Assembly (NCBI GenBank): GCA_003993805.1
Contig: RSEF01000002.1
Span: 90,137,905-90,201,904 of the forward strand
Length of the DNA stretch: 64,000 nt
DNA from: Himantopus leucocephalus
Lineage: Eukaryota > Chordata > Aves > Charadriiformes > Recurvirostridae
Reading direction: 5' to 3'
The stretch's first letter is position 1, and every line of letters starts with the position of its first letter. Position numbers and translations under genes: made by a program. The notes below the pieces were generated by a model. That model saw nothing but the letters and a program-made list of their open reading frames with translations, had not been told where the DNA came from and did not search any database. Positions 44,801-64,000 of this stretch are shown one piece after another.

Positions 44801-47800
44801 TAAATTACCAATTAAGTGCCAGTGAAGTGCTTCTAAAACAAAGTCTCTTCTCACTCCAGATAAAGAAAGCTTTGCCTTTTTGTACCCATAACTTGAGTCT
44901 TTCAGACTGTTCTCTTTCACTACAAAGAACCTCAGTAGTATAACCATCAGCAAAGAGACTAAGTGGACATCCAGATGTTACAGGACTAGTAGGCTGTCAG
45001 AGTATACTTTACCAAGACTTAAGCTACATTTTGAAGGGATGCTACGGATGTAAGTAGACCTCGCCTCTCAAACAAGCTGTTAGACAGGCAGCTTTCTTCT
45101 CTCAATCCCTTTGGTCTGTGTTTACCTAAAGGACCTAGCCGTCTGCTTCCATGTGAATTAGGAGGAAATTTCTCTGCAGAGAAACTGAGGTTTCTGAAGG
45201 AACACTCTTTCCATAGTTACCTATATAAATCAAAAATGTTATTTGATGAGCATGTTACAATCTGCTTACGTTACAAGACTTGTAGCAGAATTTAGTCCTG
45301 TAAACAAGCATGTTTCTTGATCTTTTGTTCTTACAGCACAGTGCAGAATGTTTCCATTAGCAATCAAGGCCTGTAGATGCCCTATGCAAACTGTCTTTTG
45401 TAGTAAAATTTTATCATAATTCTTTCAACTATGTATTCAACGTAATTACACCACTGTAAGATAGATTAAATCAACATAATGAGGAATTTACAGACCAATT
45501 CATATAATAACAACATTTGAAAACACAGGGTGAGTAACTCAAGTGCTGTTGAGTTTACTTTTAGGAAAACAGATGATTTTAACTTTTCTCCTTTAAAACA
45601 GATCTCTATTGAAACAGAGAATATTGAAGTCCAGCTGCATCCACCAACAAAAGTAGTTTGCTTCTCTTAGCATTGGTAATTATGTATCAATTTGCTAATT
45701 GCCAGAGAAGATTGAGACTACCTTGGAAAACAAGGGATGTTATTCATACAACTAAATAAGCAAGTCATTATCTCTATCCGTACAATAATTCAAAAGGAAA
45801 TTTCTTAACAAACACACAAAGTAATTATATTTAAATGTAAACACTATTTCTGCTAGAGTTTACTTCAGAAGTAGCATGAGGAAAAAATCTATACTGAAAC
45901 TTAGTATCAGTTCTAGGAAGAATAATAAATTTCTTTCTCAGGAGAGGAAATGAGACCCTTTGACTTCTCTGAAATGCCACAGTAATTTTGGAGAACGTTA
46001 CCTGTGTATTCCATATTGGTAAATGTTTGTAAATTAGTAGAAGAACTACTAAGAACTTGTCAGATAATGCAAAAAGACCACAACTTGCTTTAAGAGTGCT
46101 CAGTTACTACAGAAGTTTAGTTTGATTCTGTGCATTTTTTTTTTTTTTTTTAAACACCCCCNTCTTTGTGGACAACAAGCCAATGAATGTAGGCCATTTT
46201 CACAGCACCCCTCTCCAAATTGGAGATCCAGTTTCCCCTAAAGTACTACATAACCACGTTCCCTGTGCCTGTACTCTGTGGGCATAGTACTTCGCTGTCC
46301 TCACCCTCAGACTCTCACCATGGCTGAACCCTAGGACTGCACTCTACAAAGTCAAGAGGTGGGTACACACCACAATCTGCATGACTGGGCCTCCACCTAA
46401 GGCAAACACAGATGTGTAAACAGGAAGGGAGCCACAGCATACTCCAGTGGATTCTCAGACCCACAGGATACACCACGCAACACAGATGACCTCATGAGAC
46501 TATTAAATTCAAGAGGCTTTTTACCATCATCAGGATAAACCTGGGGGTTAAGGACTGGGTTCACACTGTGATAATACTTGCACAAGAAGGACAGTAACTA
46601 GGTCTATATTGTGAAATAACTGAGTGCAACAGAAGAATACGTGCACGTTGTTGCACCAGTGCCCTCTTCACCCTTGCCCATTGTCATGGCTTGGGCTGGG
46701 CTGGCCACTAGAACAGATGCTCTCTTACTTCTCTCCTGCTCAGAGAACCTCACACAAAAAGAGCTACTCCTGCTCTGCAGGCTATTTCAGAGTGACTTTA
46801 CAGTAACTGCTATCTGGCTCACCTCCCCACTCCAGGTTTCAAGAATATGTAGTGCAAGAGGCCATATAGAAACAGCAGGAGGCCAGTTTCTACAGCTGCA
46901 CTGAGTAGACACTTCAGCTGAACGCGTGCCTCATCTCAGATTGTGTGGTTAATCTTTCCAAGAAGGCACGAGATCATTTGGAGCATCCAGATGCCTATAG
47001 ATATTAGGAGAGACACTGACTAACCGTCATCCCAGAGTCAGGAGACCATATGCAGGTAATGGACAGTGCCCATGCTCTCTTCATGGCTGTTCTGTGTAGA
47101 GAACAGAAGTGGCATGTGTGCTTGGTTGCCTGACTGCCAGATAAAAAGCCTCACGCCACAGACTAGGTGCTCATGTTCGGTCACCTGCACCTTCTGAATT
47201 ATAGGTACTGCTCTGCTTCGCAGAGCTGCTGCGAAGAAAAGTGTTTTGATGCACAAAAGGGTTAGCCATCAACATTACAAGGAAGCAGTTGAATGGGGAT
47301 TTACAGGAGTAAGAAAAAAGACATACAGCATACTGCAAAGGGTTTGATGACGCTAAAGCAAGCAAAGGGAGAAGTTTCCAACTAGAAGTGCAGACAGATG
47401 AGGAAAGAACACAAGGATGAGACACGCAGGTGCATGTGCCCTTGTTTGTAGCATTCACTGCTTCGGGGTATCACAGGTACTCCTGGTAAGTTCACAAGGT
47501 TTTTATTGGCACACACCTGTAAGCTACCTGCTGAAAGATTATGAACTGGTTCCCACATTGGTTTGCAAGCTCGTGGTTTTATCAACAGAACACTTCCATT
47601 TCCTCTGAAACCAGATGAGTTCACTGCTCTGAGCTAAGCTAGCACACAGTCTAGAGAAACTATGAGGGAACCACACCAAAGCTGTATTGCTACTCCAAAT
47701 CAGTTGCTGGTGTAGATAAAAGCTATTGATTTCCCAGAATTAACTCCTACACATCTGAAAAGAGACAATCTGCATGCTAAGGCTCCACAGAGAACACACC

Positions 47801-50800
47801 AGTTGTTTGAAGCCTCCCACCACGATGGTTAATCAGCCTCACTTCTCCAAATTACCATCTTCACTGCAAATTTATCTCATTGCAGCTTCCAACTACTGAA
47901 TCTTGTTTGGCTGCTACTTGTAGAAACCCTCCCATTTCTCTTCCACATGTAACTACATGTAGTCTGAAGAAATATCTTGTTAGCTCTCAGCAAATATGCT
48001 TTCTTGCTACTGCTATTTTCTAATCTTCTACTCAATTTTTTTAATTCATTTTAAACAGAGGCTTAAAGACACTGCCAGATGTTTTCAAAGAACAAGAACA
48101 TAATAGTCCAGTTGTTCAGAGACTATCCAGTGTACAATACAGCACTTCTGCATTTGAGTTGACAAAAGCCACAAGCATGAAAAGCAGATATTTGGAGGTA
48201 CATGGCTGGGATGAACACCAAATAAGAATTATAAAAATCTTAATTTTTTTAATATCTTTCACTAAGGAAGAATTGATTTATGACTCATGATTTCTTTACA
48301 GCACTGTAATGAGATATCTTTTGATTAAGGTGCTAAACTAGGATACCGGAAACAAAGTCTGTGTTGCATCAGAGTCTTCAACAGTTTTGATCAACAGATC
48401 TTTTAATCATGTTTTGGTTGGATCCAAGTTTAAGGAGACTAGCTTTTCAAGAGTACCAAGAGAACTTCAAGTATATCCAAGTGCCTACTGAAGTCATTCC
48501 CTTGTACCTCAATTTCTCCATTTTTAGGGCACAAGCAATACCGCCTCCTAACCCTGGCAAGAGAATCTATTTTGATTTAAATTTCTTCAATCTTATAGTC
48601 ATGACAGCATTTAGCACAGTGGTCCTCTATTGTCATCTGCAATAACACTGTAATAAAGATGAAAACCTCCTTATTCTTGTTGCAAAAGGCTTGAGAAATC
48701 TGGGAGAAGCACTAACTTGCTCTGGCTCCAGAATAACAACAAGAACAGTACTGGCTCAGATCAAGGATCCACACAGCCTAATATTCTGCCTTTGACTGAC
48801 AAGGCAAAGTATTCTGGTTTATCTCCAGATCAAAAAGATCCTTCTGTAAAGATTTCCTTGGAAAATTATACTACGTTTTCGACAGTAAGCAAAAGTAGAT
48901 GCTACAGAAACAAAAAATAGGACAAAGACAATACTTTGTCACGAAACAACTTAGCCTTTTAATCCTATGCATGGCTTCAAGTACAAGTGTAACCTCACTT
49001 CCTGATAGGAGTCAATGATCAGCCCCTCCACCCCCTTCCTCACGGGCCAGTTTAGTTCTTTGACAAAACCCACTCCTACTACATAGAATCATAGACAGTT
49101 TGGGTTGGAAGGGACCTTAAACATCACCTAGTTCCAACCCCCCTGCCATGGGCAGGGACACATCCCACTAGACCTGGTTGCTCAAAGCCCCATCCGGCCT
49201 GGCCGTGAGGGTGGGTGTGATGGTGCATGTGCGTGCATGCATGTATAAATATCCTAACAAAGACTTTTGGCATTTGAAACAGTATCTTGGTATTTAGCAG
49301 CTACCCTTATGGATTTTTACTCCATGAATTTGTTCACTTCTGCTTGACCGCATAAAACCTTTAGTACCTACAACATCAAGAAACAAAGGATTTCAGTTTA
49401 ATCTACATGTTATAGAGAAAATCTGCTTCGTTTGTTCATTCAAAACCTGTATGCTGCTGGTTCCATTTAAGGCCTCAAGTTCCTGTATTGAAAAAAATAC
49501 ATGACCCGTATTCACTTTGGTGTTAAAGAATAGAGATGGCAATCAGCTCATCTAGCACTGACATTGTGGGAAATATCATTGTGTTCACAGTTGTAAAACA
49601 AAAAAGGTTAAAAGGCTTCCAGCTACAGCAAACAAGAGAATTAACTATGACAAAAGTTATAAAACAGGACTGAAAATACTATAAAATTATAATAAAAAAT
49701 GAAAAGCTGTGAAGACAAAGGAAAACTACTCTCAATGTTCTCATAGCGTGTTTTAACCCACCTGTAATGAAACGTGGATCTTTTAACCATCCTGAAGGGT
49801 ATTCTGCATAGTTGCTTAAGCTTCGGCCTTGCAAGTATCCATTATAAACACAGAACAGAAATGCTAGCACAAAGGTGAAAAATGGTGTTGGTTTTCCCGC
49901 CCGGATGAGGAGAGGAAATATGAGCGCCCTACAGCGAACAAAGGAAGAACAATTGTTACATTAGCAAACAGAAGAGATACTTTTGGTGTCCAAAACTGCA
50001 ATCCATAGTCCGTATTATCCCGCTTTCCAAATTCTTAGTGGAGTCTTTGATCCCAGTTCTGAAGGATAGTTATTCACTTTAACACCTAAACATTAATTTT
50101 GTTGCCTAATCGGAATTACAAGATCAATCCTCTCTCCCCCCTTCCCATGACAGAAATTTTAAATTTTGTATCCAAGGCAATTACTTTGACAAGATCAGTA
50201 AAGGCAACTGATGTTATGCACAGTGTATTTTTGTCCTCCTTTGATCCTAAATCCTCAGAGGTGTCATCAAGCTTTCTGAACCGAGCCAGGTCTCACAATC
50301 CCTACACCAAATCCACCAACACTTCCAGGAGGAAAGTCAGTCCCCTTGAAATTAACCTAGTTGAGCTCAGTTTCCTCCTTGCCCTAAAAGTCACATAAAA
50401 ACATTAATTGCTTTGCCTAGACAATCTTGGTCTACCCTATCAAACCTCTGAAAGACTTGACAAATCCACAACTGCCATCCCAGTTGGGAAAGGAACCTTG
50501 ATTGCTTCTCCCAGGGGATTACGTGAGTAAACAAGCAAGCTCCAAACAAGAAAAGCAGGTGAATGTTTTTGTGCCCTGCCTCATATAACTAGCCAACTCC
50601 CAATCGCCTATCGATTTAATTACAATCTGGAATGATACAGGCACAGGATTACTGAAGCCTAAGCGTTCTTCACATGTTTTCCAGTTACCCAAGGCCTACT
50701 GCTTCAAAGGAGCCTTTCCAGAGGAAGCAAAACCGTAACAACTTTCCAGAAAGAGTAATAAATTCCTTAATGTGATTATTTAAAGCGCACTACGTTACAA

Positions 50801-52556
50801 CAAACAAAATTGGATAACAGAGGTCTCTTCCAGTCTTTATTCACCTACAGAACAGCCCCTCAGCCCAGCGATAGCAATAAGCAACTGGAAAAGAGAAAAT
50901 GCGGTACAGCTCTGCTTTCTGTACAAAACTTCCCCTTGCCTTTCTAGCTGTTCCCAGACATCAAGGATGAGTTAAGATCCCATGCCGAAGCTAATACTAT
51001 CTTTACTCTCAAGCATGGTAAAAGGAGGAGTAAAGACAAGCTCTCAGGATTGCAAAGCCAGTCAGCCACCAGCCCAACATCACATCCCTCTTGGCCACAA
51101 GGATGTGGAATACTTTCTTTTGGTTAAAAGCAACAGCCTCTCCCAGTAAGTGCTGGAGAAGGACTGTGTAACAGCCATACAGTCGGCTTAAAATTAGCCT
51201 GACAAATCTACCTCTACTGTGTTAGTAGGGTGGGCAAAATTACTTGAGGAGTATTACCGGTAACTGTTGTTAACGACTTGAAGGCAACAGTGAAATCTTA
51301 TCTGAGCTCCAGCTAAGCTGCCTTCTCCCAATTAGTTTTACAAAATACCTAAATGCCATTGACTACGTGGCAATATGGGGCACTCGGCCTCAGCTTTGTC
51401 GGTATTTTAATGAATCATTGAATACCCTGAGCTGGAAGGGACCCACAAGGATCAGTGACTCCAACTCCTGAAATGAGTACTATGGTGAAAGACATAACTG
51501 GAAAATAGCTACTGTTTCTCAATATTAAAATTACATTATATCAGCATCCAGAGCCAAACTTTCCTTGTTGGAACACTGTGTCCTTAAGACTATCCTGTCC
51601 AGTCACTGCTTAAGTGTGAGGGGGGAACACAGACATGACAAGTAGTACAGCTATAGGGTATATATAGGGTACAGACGATACCAGGCGCTGAGAGAGCACC
51701 AACCGCTCCGGTTTTATGCCATTTCCAAAAGGTGCCATGACGCTCCACCGCACACCATGCAGCAGCAAAATAAAGCAGCAGACACCGCACCACCACCATT
51801 ACTTGCTCAGCTCACGCAGAAACACAGAATCCCTTAATGTAAAGAAGCAGGAAAGGCTTTTGTAATTATTATAAAGGCTTCAGTGATTATTATATCAAAT
51901 GATAAGTATTAATTAACACCAGGATTTCAACCCCTGGTCTCAGAAAACAGTAGCCAGGCATTTCTACCGAGACCGACCCTGAACCTCCCGCAGAACCGCA
52001 CTTCTCCCGCCATCAGCCACCCCCCCGCCCCCCGGGCGGGCCCGAGCGGGAGCCCCCAAAGGCAGGGGACACCCCCCTCGCCTTCCTCGCTCCCCCCTCA
52101 CCCCTCCCCAGCCCCGCAGCACCGGAGCCCCGCCGGTGCCCGCCGCCGTCGCCCCCGCCCCGCCGGGCCGCACCTGTGCGCGTAGTGCAGGACGAAGCAG
52201 CCCAGCAGCAGGCGGTTGGGCCAGGCACCGGTGGCGGCCGCCCCGCCGCAGGCGGCCAGCCCCAGCGGGACGAGGAGGGAGGGCAGCTCCTGCAGCGCCC
52301 AGGCGGGGCGGGCGGGCAGCAGCCAGCCGAAGCGCCGGGAGGAGTACCGGCCGTAGGGCATGGGGATGAAGCGGAGCAGCAGGGCGGAGACGGCGCCCAG
52401 CGCCACCAGCCCGTAGGAGAAGAGCTCCAGCAGCCGCTGCTCCTCCGGGCCCGACACCCGCCGCCAGAACCCACACACGCCACCGCCATCGTCGTCGTCG
52501 CCACCGCCGACCCCCATTCCCGCACCCCAGGCGGGCGCCCCGGCGCCTCCATTCAT
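38774..52556 (-). CDS. SRD5A1: SRD5A1, steroid 5-alpha-reductase 1, complete spliced CDS (5 exons)
   Basis: NADPH-dependent 3-oxo-5-alpha-steroid 4-dehydrogenase of the ER/nuclear membrane. It reduces the delta-4 double bond of testosterone, progesterone and related steroids. Coding exons (minus strand): 52556-52174, 49928-49762, 43981-43880, 41757-41607, 38840-38774; all junctions are GT-AG and in frame. Exons 2-4 are 167, 102 and 151 nt, and 102 and 151 match the human gene as I recall it. The product is 289 residues from the first ATG (human 259). Family landmarks: QELPSLLVPL with the conserved Glu at residue 90, LHYAHR with Tyr125, CVYNGYLQGR, NIHSDHILRNLRKPGETGYKIPRGG split over exons 3-4, and VSGANFFGEILEWFGFALA. 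Synteny with NSUN2 separates it from SRD5A2. The gene shares a divergent promoter with NSUN2. Confidence 0.95.
39162..39185. repeat. Poly-G tract ending in 'n'
   Basis: An uninterrupted run of more than 20 G followed by a single ambiguous base. Long G runs are rare and error-prone, so this is likely a sequencing or assembly limit. Confidence 0.85.
39885..40790 (+). mobile_element. CR1 LINE, older 3' half
   Basis: Follows the CR1 ORF2 C-terminal and 3' region: GAGGAGAGGCTGAGGAACCTGG, AAGGACATGGACATCCTAGTGGAC, CATATAAGAGGAAAAGTTGAG, TTCAGCTTGGAAAAG, CTTGGAGACACTCAAAACTC, CAACCTGGTATAGC, ending AGCTATTCTATGACTCC. Heavily diverged with internal indels. Inserted in SRD5A1 intron 4, antisense to the gene. 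Confidence 0.85.
41607..41757 (-). CDS. SRD5A1: SRD5A1 coding exon 4
   Basis: 151 nt, acceptor CTCTTAG|GA and donor CACCA|GTAAGT. Encodes GMFEYVSGANFFGEILEWFG, FALACCTIESLAFALC and TLFILGSRAKQHH, the C-terminal membrane core of the reductase. Confidence 0.95.
41758..43879 (-). other. SRD5A1 intron 3
   Basis: Unique AT-rich DNA except for the CR1 tail at 43451-43836 beside exon 3. No other feature recognised. Confidence 0.85.
43451..43836 (-). mobile_element. CR1 LINE 3' end (minus strand)
   Basis: The reverse complement of the CR1 tail is clear: ATAGAATCATTTGAGGTTGG, AAGGGACCTCTTGAGATCATC, AGCAACCTGTTCCAGTGTTTG, CCTTCTCCTCTCCAGGCTGAAC. It ends only about 44 bp from the exon 3 donor, in the same orientation as SRD5A1. 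Confidence 0.92.
43880..43981 (-). CDS. SRD5A1: SRD5A1 coding exon 3
   Basis: 102 nt, acceptor CTTTAG|GC and donor AGAG|GTGAGT. Encodes FIGWLVGMAINIHSDHIL and RNLRKPGETGYKIPR, the conserved NADPH/steroid-binding segment of the family. A CR1 tail lies immediately upstream in plus coordinates, ending about 45 bp from the donor side. Confidence 0.95.
43982..49761 (-). other. SRD5A1 intron 2 (about 5.8 kb)
   Basis: Mostly unique sequence. Holds a poly-T tract with 'n' at 46162 and a short CR1 tail (49082-49210). ORFs of 60-95 codons here have no recognised homology. Confidence 0.85.
49082..49210 (-). mobile_element. Short CR1 LINE 3' tail
   Basis: CATAGAATCATAGACAGTTTGGGTTGGAAGGGACCTTAAA and CCTGCCATGGGCAGGGACA mark the last roughly 130 bp of a CR1 copy in reverse orientation, about 550 bp from exon 2. 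Confidence 0.9.
49762..49928 (-). CDS. SRD5A1: SRD5A1 coding exon 2
   Basis: 167 nt, acceptor CTGTAG|G and donor ACAG|GTGGGT. Encodes ALIFPLLIRAGKPTPFF, FCVYNGYLQGRSLSNYAEYP and SGWLKDPRFIT, closely matching vertebrate SRD5A1. Completes Arg128 and starts Gly184. Confidence 0.95.
49929..52173 (-). other. SRD5A1 intron 1
   Basis: Begins in the CpG island (to about 51.98 kb) and becomes AT-rich. Contains a short CR1 scrap at 51411-51472. Nothing else recognised. Confidence 0.85.
51411..51472 (-). mobile_element. CR1 3'-terminal scrap
   Basis: GAATCATTGAATACCCTGAGCTGGAAGGGACCCACAAGGATC matches the reverse complement of a CR1 3' terminus. Only about 60 bp are left. Confidence 0.8.
52174..52556 (-). 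CDS. SRD5A1: SRD5A1 coding exon 1
   Basis: Encodes residues 1-127 and two bases of Arg128; donor CACAG|GTGCGG. The first ATG (52556) has poor context. A second in-frame ATG at 52517 (Met14) has G at -3 and G at +4, and an out-of-frame ATG lies at 52552. Residues 15-28 are Gly/Asp-rich (GGGDDDDGGG) with no counterpart in the human protein. Homology starts at about residue 35 (SGPEEQRLLELFSYGLVALG), the first membrane helix. QELPS and LHYAHR follow. Confidence 0.9.
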
Positions 52557-52922
52557 CAGCCGGCTGGCGGCACGCCCACCGCCGCCGCGGACCAATCGGC
52601 GCCGGGGGAGGGNCGGACCAATCGGCGCCGGAGGAGGGAGGCGTGGACCACCCCGCCCCGCCTCCGCCTGTCGCAGAGGTGAGAGACGCCGGTTGGCGGG
52701 AGAGGCGCTCGCGAACGGAAGTTCCGCCGAGGCGGCGGCGGCAGCGACAGCGGTCAGCGTGCGCGACGTGCCGCCGCCCGGAAGTGAGCGCCGGCGCAGG
52801 CGCGTAGCGGCGGCAGCACGCGGCGCGGCGCGGGGGCTGTGCGGCCTCGCGGTGTCTGTGGGCAGCGAGCGGCCGCACTGACGGCGGGGCGCGCGGTGGG
52901 GCTCGGCCGGCGGCTGGCCGCC
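52557..52922. promoter_or_regulatory. Divergent SRD5A1/NSUN2 promoter
   Basis: Only 366 bp separate the two start codons on opposite strands, so both 5' UTRs and core promoters must fit here. Motifs visible: two CCAAT boxes (52592-52596 and 52618-52622) in a duplicated 25-bp unit, an E2F-like TTGGCGGGA (52693-52701), an inverted ETS pair CGGAAGTTCCG (52716-52726) and an ETS site CCGGAAGTG (52778-52786). No TATA box. The same head-to-head arrangement exists in human (established); shared regulation is inferred. Confidence 0.85.
52588..52638. repeat. 25-bp direct repeat with CCAAT box, split by 'n'
   Basis: Copies 52588-52612 and 52614-52638 both start CGGACCAATCGGCGCC and differ at one base (GGGGG/GGAGG). 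The single 'n' at 52613 lies exactly between them, so the duplication may be real or an unresolved assembly join. Confidence 0.85.

Positions 52923-64000
<11,078 letters not shown>

Noticed and set aside
47038..47624. Overlapping minus-strand ORFs of 72-95 codons in SRD5A1 intron 2
   Set aside because: No recognised homology and none needed to complete SRD5A1, whose exons join without gaps.
51964..52878. 304-codon minus-strand ORF over SRD5A1 exon 1
   Set aside because: Different frame from the SRD5A1 reading frame and crosses the 'n' and the splice donor.

Overview
The window is vertebrate nuclear DNA, almost certainly from a bird and probably a neoavian one. The evidence is spliced genes with GT-AG introns, several CR1 retrotransposon tails ending in the avian ATTCTATG-type 3' motif, a solo ERVL-like LTR of a family common in birds, and gene order matching the amniote TENT4A - SRD5A1 - NSUN2 block (human 5p15.3, inverted here). 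No prokaryotic, CRISPR or operon features are present.

Layout: (1) 1-17669, minus strand: the 5' part of TENT4A (PAPD7/TRF4-1, a non-canonical poly(A) polymerase). Exon 1 (278 full codons) lies in a CpG island, intron 1 is about 14.5 kb, exon 2 is 124 nt, and the remaining exons are off the left edge. (2) 17670-38773: promoter and intergenic DNA, with a large CpG island to about 18.76 kb, a solo LTR with a perfect 5-bp target-site duplication, a GC-rich internally repeated LTR-like fragment, CR1 pieces and a GT microsatellite. (3) 38774-52556, minus strand: a complete five-exon SRD5A1 (steroid 5-alpha-reductase 1). All junctions were read from the sequence. The open frame gives 289 residues from the first ATG or 276 from a second in-frame ATG in better context. 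(4) 52557-52922: a compact CpG-rich divergent promoter with two CCAAT boxes and ETS- and E2F-like sites. (5) 52923-62559, plus strand: the first ten coding exons of NSUN2 (RNA cytosine-5 methyltransferase), encoding 366 residues that include the SAM-binding motif and both catalytic-site cysteines. The gene continues past the right edge.

The three genes do not form one pathway: TENT4A and NSUN2 modify RNA, and SRD5A1 is a membrane steroid reductase. The functional link visible in the DNA is the head-to-head SRD5A1/NSUN2 promoter, with 366 bp between start codons.

The sequence holds seven single 'n' bases. Five sit at or close to homopolymer tracts. Two (15653 and 52613) separate near-identical direct duplicates of 98 and 25 bp, which look like assembly joins of overlapping or allelic sequence. 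I found no convincing previously undescribed biological system. The most useful observations concern the shared promoter, the SRD5A1 start-codon ambiguity, phased promoter repeats at TENT4A, old mobile elements and the probable assembly artefacts.
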